Shown here one piece after another: positions 1 through 6,908 of a stretch of 20,624 nt of DNA (position 1 is the first letter of the stretch; every line of letters starts with the position of its first letter). The stretch comes from JAUIAI01 sp963976885. GTDB taxonomy: Bacteria > Pseudomonadota > Gammaproteobacteria > Burkholderiales > Burkholderiaceae_E. Position numbers and translations under genes: made by a program. The stretch is from positions 1-20,624 of the forward strand of contig CAXBNM010000032.1 in the NCBI GenBank assembly GCA_963976885.1, written 5' to 3'. The notes under the pieces were generated by a model. The model made no database searches. It was not told the DNA's origin and saw only the letters and a list, made by a program, of their open reading frames with translations.

Positions 1-465
1 ATGAGCAAGAACTGGTCGATGACGGGCTGGCGGGTCGGCTGGGTGTTTGCACCGGCCGCGCTGGGCGAGGTGTATGACAATCTGATGCAATACGGTTCAA
101 CCGGCGCGACCACTTTTGTCCAGCATGCGGCTGTTGTGGCCTTGCGTGACGGCGATGAGCATGTGCGCACGATGACCGAGCAGTGCCGAATCGGGCGCGA
201 CATCATCAGCGCCGCGTTGGCCGCCATTCCCGGTATCCGCTACGTGCCGCCGCGCGGCGCGTTTTACGCGTTCTTCGGCCTCGATTCGATGCACGACAGT
301 CGTGCGGTGGCCTTTGATCTGCTTGAAAAGCAAGGGGTGGCACTGGCCCCGGGGTCTGCCTTTGGCTCCCACGGCGAGGGCTGGCTGCGGCTTTGCTATG
401 GCGTCTCGCATCCGACTCTGCGTGAGGCCGCGGACCGGATCAGCCGGTACTTTGGCGCCGCGTAA
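1..465 (+). CDS. Class I/II PLP-dependent aminotransferase, C-terminal part (5' end outside window)
   Basis: This is the 3' end of a fold-type I aminotransferase that transfers an amino group between an amino acid and a 2-oxo acid in the cytoplasm. The first residues read SKNWSMTGWRVGW, the family's PLP-lysine motif (Schiff-base Lys at residue 3 of the fragment, followed by the conserved TGWR). The usual C-terminal part follows: a PxGAFYAFF segment near residue 83 and a WLRLCYG segment near residue 128, where the Arg is expected to bind the substrate carboxylate. Whole enzymes are about 390-400 residues, so some 235-250 residues lie upstream and the ATG at base 1 is an internal Met. The TAA at 463-465 is 31 bases from the converging acyl-CoA synthetase stop. 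The family is clear, but substrate specificity cannot be read from this fragment. Confidence 0.9.
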   Translation: MSKNWSMTGWRVGWVFAPAALGEVYDNLMQYGSTGATTFVQHAAVVALRDGDEHVRTMTEQCRIGRDIISAALAAIPGIRYVPPRGAFYAFFGLDSMHDSRAVAFDLLEKQGVALAPGSAFGSHGEGWLRLCYGVSHPTLREAADRISRYFGAA

Positions 466-496
466 GCAGCGCGGCCGCCACCCCACCGCCAGTTGA

Positions 497-2128
497 CTAA
501 TGGCGCTCGCGCAGATCGACCCGGCGGATCTTGCCGGAAATGGTTTTGGGCAAACTGTCGACAAATTCGATCTGCCGCGGATATTTGTACGGAGCCGTTT
601 GCGCCTTGCAGAAGGTCTGGATGTCTTCAATCAGGGCGTCGCTGGCGGTATAGCCACTGGCCAGCGTGATGAAGGCTTTGACGATTTCGCCGCGGGTGGC
701 ATCGGGCACGCCGACGACCGCACTTTCAGCAACGGCGGGGTGTTCGAGCAATGAACTCTCGACTTCAAAGGGGCTGATCCGGTAGCCGGCCGAACTGATC
801 AAATCGTCGGCACGGCCGACGAACCAGAAATAGCCGTCGTCGTCGCGATGCGCGGTGTCACCGGTGAAGTACCAGCCGTCGTGAAAGGATCGGGTATCGG
901 GCTCGCCGTCGGTTTGATAGCCATGAAACAGACCGGCCGGCCACGGATCGGTCAGTCGGACGGCAATATGGCCAACTTCGCCCGGGGGCAGGCGCTGACC
1001 GCTGTCGTCGACGACATCGATATCGAAGCCCGGCACCGGCAAGCCCATCGAACCCAGACGTACGTCGACATCAGGGAAGTTCGCGACAATATTGGCGGTT
1101 TCGGTCTGGCCATAGCCGTCGGCAATGATGTTGCCGGTGGCTTTCTGCCAGACCCGGATGACTTCCGGGTTGAGTGGCTCGCCCGCAGACAGCGAACGCC
1201 GCACGCCGGACAGATCGTATTGATCGAGCGCTTGCTGGGCAAAGAGACGGTACACGGTTGGCGGCGCGCAGAAGGTGCGCACGTTGTGGCGGGCCAGCAT
1301 GCGCAAATGCAGGTCGGCGTCGAAAGCGCCGCTGGCGTTGTGTAACAGAATCGGCGAGCGCAGCGTCAGTTGCGCGAACAACATGCCCCAGGCGGCCTTG
1401 GCCCAGCCGGTGTCGGTCAGCGTCCAGTGCACTTCGCCAGGGCGGTTGTCGATCCAGAACAGGCCGGTGACGACCTGAGCGAAGGCGTATCCATGATTGC
1501 GTGGCACCATTTTGGGCAATGAGGTGGTGCCGGAGGTGAAGTAAGCCATCATGGGGTCGTCGGCGCGGGTATTGATGCGCTTGTCGGCAGCAATGGTGGG
1601 GCTGGCAGCTGCGCACAAGGCGTCAAGTGAATGCCAGCCCGGCGGCGCATCGCCGACCACGATCAACACTTCAAGGGTCGGGCATTGGTCGCGAATGCTG
1701 TCGATTTTCGGGCAATGTTCCGGCGTGACGATCACCGCGCGCGCGCCGGCGCGATTGATTCGATAGGCAATGTCTTTCGCGGTCAGCAGGTTGGTGCCGG
1801 GCATCGACACGACGCCGGCCTTCATGCAGCCGATCAGCGTCGTATACCAGGCGGGCACCCGACCGATGACGACACAGGCGTGATCGCCCGGTTGCAGGCC
1901 AAGATCGACAAGCGCGTTGGCAAAGCGGTTCGAGCTTGCGCTGAGGTCGGCGAAGGTAAGCTGCTCAACCAGTTCGCCCGCCGCATCGACGGCGATGATG
2001 GCGGTCCCGTTCTTTTCGACAGCCCAGCGATCGATGACATCAAAGCCGAAATTGAAATGCGTTGGCATCTCTGGCGCAATATGTGCGCGTGCGTGCGCGT
2101 ACTGCCGAACGACTGAATCAAAGTCCAT
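497..2128 (-). CDS. AMP-dependent acyl-CoA synthetase, medium-chain (ACSM-like) type
   Basis: This 543-residue adenylate-forming enzyme is predicted to activate a carboxylic acid to its acyl-AMP and then to acyl-CoA in the cytoplasm. The ATP-binding loop FTSGTTSLPKMV lies near residues 197-208. The GYGQTET motif, the hinge region around DDLISSAGYRISPFEVES, and the C-terminal PKTISGKIRR with the catalytic Lys are all intact. The PRNHGYAF and PYKYPRQIEFVD segments resemble medium-chain synthetases more than acetyl-CoA synthetase. The frame stays open 29 codons further upstream (to 2215), but the ATG at 2128 is preferred because GGAGA sits about 8 bases before it and the protein then begins at the normal family position. 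It is divergent from the cupin gene and convergent with the aminotransferase gene. The substrate (fatty, aromatic or sulfur-containing acid) is not determined. Confidence 0.9.
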   Translation of the reverse strand: MDFDSVVRQYAHARAHIAPEMPTHFNFGFDVIDRWAVEKNGTAIIAVDAAGELVEQLTFADLSASSNRFANALVDLGLQPGDHACVVIGRVPAWYTTLIGCMKAGVVSMPGTNLLTAKDIAYRINRAGARAVIVTPEHCPKIDSIRDQCPTLEVLIVVGDAPPGWHSLDALCAAASPTIAADKRINTRADDPMMAYFTSGTTSLPKMVPRNHGYAFAQVVTGLFWIDNRPGEVHWTLTDTGWAKAAWGMLFAQLTLRSPILLHNASGAFDADLHLRMLARHNVRTFCAPPTVYRLFAQQALDQYDLSGVRRSLSAGEPLNPEVIRVWQKATGNIIADGYGQTETANIVANFPDVDVRLGSMGLPVPGFDIDVVDDSGQRLPPGEVGHIAVRLTDPWPAGLFHGYQTDGEPDTRSFHDGWYFTGDTAHRDDDGYFWFVGRADDLISSAGYRISPFEVESSLLEHPAVAESAVVGVPDATRGEIVKAFITLASGYTASDALIEDIQTFCKAQTAPYKYPRQIEFVDSLPKTISGKIRRVDLRERH

Positions 2129-2250
2129 CTGGGCTGTCTCCAATTGTCTGGTGTAGTTTGGTGCAAAGATACCTTTTTTTCGAGTGCTCGGGCGCCGGCT
2201 GGCCAGCGCCGTCATGATGCCGATGCAGTAATATGCCTCTTTAATTCAGT

Positions 2251-2694
2251 TTGCCTGATGAATCCGGATATGGAGACAACTCTCATGAACGCAAGAACAC
2301 CTTGTATCGGCTCAGCGAAGATGCCGATCATCGGTTCGCTTTGTATGCCCAGTTGTGTACTGGCGGCGTGCGCACGCCGGCCCATGATCACACCACCTGG
2401 GCCGTCATTGTCGGCCTGCATGGCAGCGAAACCAATCGGCTTTATCAGCGCGACGAAAAAGCCGGGGTGCGCCAGACCGATGAAGTGGTGGTTGAACCCG
2501 GTGCGGGGGTGGCCTTCATGCCCGACGATCTGCATTCGATTGAAATCGAACCGACCAGTACGGTGCTGAATTTCCATATGTACGGGCTGGCGCTTGAGCA
2601 ACTTCATGGGCGCCGCTACTACAAGGAAAGTACCGGCGAGTGGCTGCATTTCCCGGCCAGCAGCGGTATTCGCGATCTCCCGGCTGCGGCATGA
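2251..2694 (+). CDS. Thiol-dioxygenase-like cupin (cysteine dioxygenase superfamily), start uncertain
   Basis: This is a small cupin related to cysteine and 3-mercaptopropionate dioxygenases, non-haem iron enzymes that oxidise a thiol to a sulfinate. Counting from the TTG at 2251, the metal ligands would be H45 and H47 (PAHDHTTWAV) and H95 (DDLHSIE). H109 and Y111 (FHMY) match the second-sphere His and Tyr of that superfamily. Only 44 residues precede the first His, against about 85 in mammalian cysteine dioxygenase, so the N-terminus is short. The TTG is the only start upstream of the conserved block and has no Shine-Dalgarno sequence. A well-placed GGAGA plus ATG at 2285 is out of frame by one base. 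The stop overlaps the rhodanese start (ATGA), indicating translational coupling. The family is fairly sure; the true start and the integrity of the 5' end are not. Confidence 0.75.
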   Translation: MPDESGYGDNSHERKNTLYRLSEDADHRFALYAQLCTGGVRTPAHDHTTWAVIVGLHGSETNRLYQRDEKAGVRQTDEVVVEPGAGVAFMPDDLHSIEIEPTSTVLNFHMYGLALEQLHGRRYYKESTGEWLHFPASSGIRDLPAAA

Positions 2695-4328
2695 GTACAG
2701 GCTTGCCAATCCCGTCACTGACCCCCTTATCGCCAGCGCAACTGCGCGAACGGATCGCCTCGGGCGCTGAGTTCGCGCTGCTCGATCCGCGTGAGGAGGG
2801 GGCGTTTTCTGCCCGGCATCTGTTCTTTGCCTGCTGTCTGCCGCTCAGCCGGATGGAGTTGTTGCTGGCAACACGCCTGCCGCGCTTGAACGTGCCGATC
2901 ACCCTCGTTACCGAAGGCGCGCACGACGAAGCGCTGGCCGCTCGGGCTGCTGCGGTGCTGGCTGGCGCCGGGTATACCGATTTGCGCGTACTGAGCGGCG
3001 GCACCGACGCATGGGCAGCGGCCGGCGGCGAGGTATTTTCAGGAGTCAACGTGCCGTCCAAGGCCTTTGGCGAGTTCGTCGAGCACTGGCATGACACGCC
3101 GCGCTTGCCGGCCGCCGAGCTGGCCCGGCGCGTGGCGGCCAACGAAGACCTGGTCATCCTCGACAGCCGGCCCTTCGATGAGTTTCAGAGTATGAGCATT
3201 CCGGGCGGTGTCGATTGCCCTGGTGCTGAACTTGTTTACCGGGTCCGCCAGGCGGCCCCCGACCCCACGACAACCGTCGTCGTCAATTGCGCGGGCCGAA
3301 CCCGCTCAATCATCGGCGCGCAGTCGCTGATCAATGCCGGTATTCCGAATCCGGTGTTTGCGCTCAAAGACGGCACGATGGGCTGGAAGCTGGCCGGACT
3401 GAGCCTGCAGCACGGTGAAACCGCGCAAGTTGCGGCGCCTGATGCGGCCGTGCTCGAGGCTGCCATGCAGCAGGCCGCCGCCGTGGCCAGCCAATGCGGC
3501 GTGACCTCGACGACGCCAGCCGAAGTCGCAGCCTGGCGGGCTGAGTCGGCGCGCACGACCTTCTTGCTTGATGTTCGCACCGCGGCTGAGTATGAGGCCG
3601 GGCACTGGCCGGGGGCACTGCATGCACCAGGCGGTCAGCTTGTGCAGGCCACCGATGAATACGTGATGATTCGCCAGGCGCGTCTTGTGTTGTGCGACAG
3701 CGAAGACGGGGTCCGCGCAACGATGACTGCGCACTGGTTGCTGCAGCTTGGCTGGCCCGATGTACGCGTGCTGACCGATCAGCCCGAGGTGGCGCAGATC
3801 GGCTCGGGCGTGAGCCTGGTGACCTTGCCTTCCGGGGTCGATGAACTGGCGCCGCAGGCGCTGGCCACGTTGCTGACCGGTCCTGCGGCCAGCACGGCGC
3901 AGGTGCTCGATTTTTCCACCAGCCGCCAGTACAAACGGGCCCATTTGCCCGGCGCCATGTGGGCAACCCGTGCCCGACTGGCCGAGTGCGTGACGCAGGC
4001 GCGTGCCTCGCGCCAGGGCATCACGGCTTGGGTGGTCATGGCTGGCAATCAGAACATGGCCCGGCTGGCCGCCGCCGATCTGCTTGCCCTCGACCCCGGT
4101 GGCGTCGTTCATCTGGCGACTGCCGAACAGGCGGCCTGGGCGCAGGCGGGCCTGGCGCCAACCGATGCCGAGCCGCAATGGCTCAGCAAGGTCGATGACC
4201 TTTGGCCGAAACCGACCGAGGGAACGGTTGATGCGCGCGCTGCGATGCAACAGTATCTTGACTGGGAGGTTGGGCTGGTCGGACAGGTCGAACGCGAAGG
4301 GCTGGCCAGATTCCGGAGACTGATGTGA
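2691..4328 (+). CDS. Four-module rhodanese-like sulfurtransferase
   Basis: This 545-residue cytoplasmic protein is built of four rhodanese-homology modules, at roughly residues 14-115, 136-235, 288-375 and 386-487. Rhodaneses carry persulfide sulfur on an active-site Cys. Only modules 2 and 3 have one: C200 in the loop CAGRTRS, an intact sulfurtransferase-type loop, and C335 in CDSEDGV. In module 1 the corresponding place is occupied by Glu (about residue 75) and in module 4 by Met (about residue 450), so these are probably structural or regulatory. The tail after residue 495 contains no recognised domain. The ATG at 2691 overlaps the cupin stop, and the gene ends in a 4-base overlap with the DUF1439 gene. 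Pairing with a thiol-dioxygenase-like cupin suggests a role in handling sulfane sulfur or sulfite from thiols, which is an inference. Confidence 0.87.
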   Translation: MSTGLPIPSLTPLSPAQLRERIASGAEFALLDPREEGAFSARHLFFACCLPLSRMELLLATRLPRLNVPITLVTEGAHDEALAARAAAVLAGAGYTDLRVLSGGTDAWAAAGGEVFSGVNVPSKAFGEFVEHWHDTPRLPAAELARRVAANEDLVILDSRPFDEFQSMSIPGGVDCPGAELVYRVRQAAPDPTTTVVVNCAGRTRSIIGAQSLINAGIPNPVFALKDGTMGWKLAGLSLQHGETAQVAAPDAAVLEAAMQQAAAVASQCGVTSTTPAEVAAWRAESARTTFLLDVRTAAEYEAGHWPGALHAPGGQLVQATDEYVMIRQARLVLCDSEDGVRATMTAHWLLQLGWPDVRVLTDQPEVAQIGSGVSLVTLPSGVDELAPQALATLLTGPAASTAQVLDFSTSRQYKRAHLPGAMWATRARLAECVTQARASRQGITAWVVMAGNQNMARLAAADLLALDPGGVVHLATAEQAAWAQAGLAPTDAEPQWLSKVDDLWPKPTEGTVDARAAMQQYLDWEVGLVGQVEREGLARFRRLM

Positions 4329-4924
4329 ACCGGCCAACCGCACTGATCGCCGGTTTCGGGCGCGTCGTCAGCCAGCAAAGCCCATGGCGGCGCTGGCTCG
4401 GTGGCGCGTTGCTGGTTGGCGCTGCGGTGCTGTCGGCAACGCCGCTTCGGGCGGCGCCGCGCATCGTCGAAATGACCCCCGAGCAGTTGACGGCAGAAGC
4501 CCGTTTGCAGTTTCCGCAGCGTCGCTGCGCGGGCGGCATTGCCTGCCTCACGCTGAGCGAACCGAAGGTGCAGATCCAGCAAGGTCAGCCGCGTCTGTTT
4601 CTGAGCGCGCGGGCGTCGCCGGCGCTTGGGGCGCAGCAATTCGACAGCGGACTTATCGAGGTCGGGGCCATGCCTGAGTACCGCACCGACGAAGGCGCCT
4701 TCTTTCTGAAAGACTCGGCGGTAACGCGTTTTGAGTTTCCGGGCCTGGACCCACAAGCGGCGGCAACCATCGCCAGTCTGATCAAACCGCTGATAACCGA
4801 AACCCTGGCCACGACGCCGCTTTGGGCGCTTGATGAAACCGATCCGCAGCAGGCAATGCTGCGCCTCGTGCTGCAGAAGGTTGAGGTCGTCGAGGGCCGC
4901 TTGCGCCTGACCATCGGCCGCTGA
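4325..4924 (+). CDS. Secreted DUF1439 family protein (YceB-like)
   Basis: The protein has 199 residues. A twin-Arg-containing N-terminal segment is followed by a hydrophobic stretch (about residues 25-39) and a likely signal-peptidase I site after PLRA (near residue 43), so the mature protein is probably periplasmic. No lipobox Cys is seen, unlike E. coli YceB. The mature part resembles DUF1439: an early segment ending in LSEPKVQI, a middle DEGAFFLKDSAVTRFEF, and a terminal VEGRLRLTIG strand. The molecular function of the family is unknown. It starts with GTG inside the rhodanese stop (GTGA, 4325-4328), so it is probably co-translated with it. The family call rests on overall resemblance rather than a catalytic motif. 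Confidence 0.7.
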   Translation: MNRPTALIAGFGRVVSQQSPWRRWLGGALLVGAAVLSATPLRAAPRIVEMTPEQLTAEARLQFPQRRCAGGIACLTLSEPKVQIQQGQPRLFLSARASPALGAQQFDSGLIEVGAMPEYRTDEGAFFLKDSAVTRFEFPGLDPQAAATIASLIKPLITETLATTPLWALDETDPQQAMLRLVLQKVEVVEGRLRLTIGR

Positions 4925-5038
4925 TCCGGGGGGCGGTGGTCCAAAAAGCCGCCCGGTTTCACAACACACTATCATCCCGGCTGTCGAGGCGTTGTCTGTT
5001 GGGTGCCTCCAATCATTATTTCTACCAGGAGATTTTCC

Positions 5039-5806
5039 ATGTCAGTTCATTCACTATCCAGCGCGCGCCAGGCTGATCCCATTCAGCAGGCAAAAATCGA
5101 ACTGGCTGCCGCAAACCGCCTGGCGGTGATCGACGAGTTGGAAGAGGGTATCGACAACCACTTCACGATGATGGTGCCGGGCACCACCGATCGCTTTCTG
5201 ATTCTGCCGTTTGGCCTGCACTGGTCCGAGGCGCGCGCCAGCGACATGATCGTGTTTGATGAGTCGGGCGCAACCCTTGAGGGTGAAGGCGTCGTTGAAC
5301 TGTCGGCATTCTGCATTCATGCCCCGATTCACCGCATTACCGGCGCCAAGGTGGTGTTGCATACGCATCAACACTGGGCGGTGGCGCTGAACATGTTGCA
5401 AAACAACCGTCTGTTGCCCTGCAGTCAGACAGCGGCGTTCTTTCACAATCAGATCGCCTATGACGATGACTATCAGGGCACGGCCGATTCGCTCAGCGAA
5501 GGCGAGCGCCTTTCTTCGATGTTGCAGGGCAAGAATATTCTGTTCATGAAGAACCACGGTTTGCTGGTCGTGGGCGACACCATTGCGTCGGCTTATCGCA
5601 AGCTGTACAAGCTCGAGCGGGTCTGCCGGGCCCAGATCATGGCCATGAGTACCGGGCAACCCTTGCAAGTGCTCAGCGACGAGGTCATTGAGCAAGTGCA
5701 GACGCAGGCTCCCGAAGACCGTCATCCGCGTGCCGAGCGTGAGCGACTCTACTTTGAAGCCATGATGCGCGTGCTCGATCGCAAGAATCCGGGCTACGCT
5801 GACTGA
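5039..5806 (+). CDS. Class II aldolase/adducin family protein
   Basis: This 255-residue protein resembles Zn-dependent class II aldolases such as fuculose- and ribulose-phosphate aldolases and epimerases, which cleave or isomerise sugar phosphates through an enediolate. The metal-binding signature is visible: H108 and H110 in VLHTHQHWAVAL and a third His at H173 in KNHGLLVVG. E87 lies at the expected place of the catalytic acid. Some members of this family are non-catalytic, so activity is not assured. The ATG at 5039 is chosen because AGGAG (5027-5031) sits 7 bases upstream and the sequence aligns from there. It stands alone between the DUF1439 gene (114 bases upstream) and the dehalogenase gene. 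A strong hairpin follows its stop. The substrate is unknown. Confidence 0.85.
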   Translation: MSVHSLSSARQADPIQQAKIELAAANRLAVIDELEEGIDNHFTMMVPGTTDRFLILPFGLHWSEARASDMIVFDESGATLEGEGVVELSAFCIHAPIHRITGAKVVLHTHQHWAVALNMLQNNRLLPCSQTAAFFHNQIAYDDDYQGTADSLSEGERLSSMLQGKNILFMKNHGLLVVGDTIASAYRKLYKLERVCRAQIMAMSTGQPLQVLSDEVIEQVQTQAPEDRHPRAERERLYFEAMMRVLDRKNPGYAD

Positions 5807-5814
5807 TGCCAACG

Positions 5815-5839
5815 ACCGTTGGTCGCGCAGACCAGCGGT
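5815..5839 (+). repeat. 10-bp inverted repeat just after the aldolase stop
   Basis: Bases 5815-5824 pair with 5830-5839 (nine Watson-Crick pairs and one G-U) around a 5-base loop, nine bases after the aldolase stop codon. A smaller alternative stem, 5838-5843 with 5851-5856, overlaps its 3' edge, so the two are mutually exclusive in full. No T-run follows, so it is not a canonical intrinsic terminator. It may protect the 3' end or help Rho-dependent termination. Confidence 0.5.
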
Positions 5840-5993
5840 TCAATAAAGGGTTGAACGGCGGCTTTGCGCAGCTAATCGCTCTATCAGGTGAGGTGAGTTC
5901 TTTGTTAGGCTAGTTGAATCCGGGCCGTAAGGCGTTTTCAGCCTGATGCGGCCTGTTTTTGCGACCTCTACGAATCCTGACGGAGCTTCACTG

Positions 5994-6698
5994 ATGAGTG
6001 ACCACCCATTGCCGGTGAAGGCCTGCGTTTTCGACGCCTATGGCACGCTCTTTGATATTGCCACGGCTACCGCTGCCTGTAACGACATCCTTGAGGGTAA
6101 AGCGGCCGAGCTGACCGGGCTGTGGCGGGCGAAACAGTTGCAATACACCTGGTTGCGCTCGCTGCAGAACCGGCACACCGACTTTTGGACCGTAACTGGC
6201 GAGGCGCTTGATTTCAGTCTGGATACACTCGGTTTTCACGGACGAGTCATGCGCGAACGCCTGATGGCGGCTTATCGTCAACTCGGATGCTTTGAAGAAG
6301 TGCCGGCGGTTTTGCAGCAACTGCGCGAAGCGGGTATGAAAACTGCCGTTCTTTCCAACGGATCACCCGCCATGCTGGCGGCCGCCATCAAGGCGTCGGC
6401 GCTGGACCGGCAATTCGACGGCGTGTTTTCCGCCGACGAAGTTGGCGTCTTCAAGCCGCACCCTTCGGTCTACCAGTTGGCCGTTGATCGGCTCGGCTTG
6501 CCGGCCGACAAGATCGTTTTTTTGTCTTCCAATGGTTGGGACGCCCACGGGGCTTCCGCCTTTGGCATGCGGGCCATCTGGTGTAACCGCTACGCGCAGC
6601 GCGCCGAGCGCCTGCCCGGCCGCCCTGATCATGTCATCAAGTCATTGCGTGAACTGCCCCCGCTGGTGCGTCACGAGCGCTCAATGACCGCGGGCTGA
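5994..6698 (+). CDS. Haloacid dehalogenase, type II (L-2-haloacid dehalogenase)
   Basis: The 234-residue HAD-superfamily protein is predicted to hydrolyse L-2-haloalkanoic acids to D-2-hydroxy acids in the cytoplasm. It carries the residues known to matter in the Pseudomonas enzyme L-DEX. These are the nucleophile D14 and T18 (FDAYGTLFD), R45 in WRAKQLQYTWLRSL, S121-N122 in SNGS, K154 and Y160 in FKPHPSVY, and S178, N180 and D183 in SSNGWDAHGA. This supports a dehalogenase rather than a generic HAD phosphatase. The ATG at 5994 is preferred over in-frame upstream codons because GGAG (5982-5985) precedes it by 8 bases and the catalytic Asp then sits near residue 10, as in the family. An intrinsic terminator follows. 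The natural substrate may differ from haloacids. Confidence 0.88.
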   Translation: MSDHPLPVKACVFDAYGTLFDIATATAACNDILEGKAAELTGLWRAKQLQYTWLRSLQNRHTDFWTVTGEALDFSLDTLGFHGRVMRERLMAAYRQLGCFEEVPAVLQQLREAGMKTAVLSNGSPAMLAAAIKASALDRQFDGVFSADEVGVFKPHPSVYQLAVDRLGLPADKIVFLSSNGWDAHGASAFGMRAIWCNRYAQRAERLPGRPDHVIKSLRELPPLVRHERSMTAG

Positions 6699-6724
6699 CC
6701 CGCTTCTTCCTCTGAATTTGGCAT

Positions 6725-6762
6725 AAACCCGGTTCCGGCTATGACGCTGGCACCGGGTTTTT
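6725..6762 (+). terminator. Rho-independent terminator after the dehalogenase gene
   Basis: Bases 6725-6733 (AAACCCGGT) pair with 6752-6760 (ACCGGGTTT). After one mismatch the stem continues with 6735-6739 against 6746-6750. The 3' arm runs directly into a T-run (6758-6762). It lies 27 bases after the dehalogenase stop on the plus strand and separates that gene from the acs cluster. Confidence 0.8.
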
Positions 6763-6908
6763 GCTGGCTGTAAGCCACGCGAAAGTCGTTGCGCCTACGC
6801 TATGCGATATTCAAGCTTTACACCCGGCCAGAAAGCGTCATGCCAGGCCGGGATTGCTTGGGCACAACCGCGGTCAGTTTACTGGCTGCAGTTCAACGGA
6901 GGAGACTT
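6763..6908 (+). other. Leader region of the acs cluster
   Basis: These 146 bases separate the terminator from the acs start and must contain the cluster promoter if the cluster has its own. No convincing sigma-70 or sigma-54 promoter could be assigned by eye. The reading frame of acs is open through much of it (from 6789), but without a supported start codon. A strong Shine-Dalgarno sequence, GGAGGA at 6898-6903, ends the region. Confidence 0.4.

Noticed and set aside
3306..4343. Long minus-strand open frame (345 codons) opposite the rhodanese gene
   Set aside because: The composition is Arg/Gly/His-rich and typical of antisense frames in GC-rich DNA, while the plus strand holds clear rhodanese modules with coupled starts.
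4931..4954. Hairpin GGGCGG/CCGCCC after the DUF1439 gene
   Set aside because: The stem is only 6 bp with a 12-base loop and no proper T-run follows, so it is too weak to call a terminator.
6748..6764. Sigma-54-like TGGCAC ... TTGC motif upstream of acs
   Set aside because: Seven bases separate the two boxes instead of the required five, and the motif is part of the terminator hairpin at 6725-6762.
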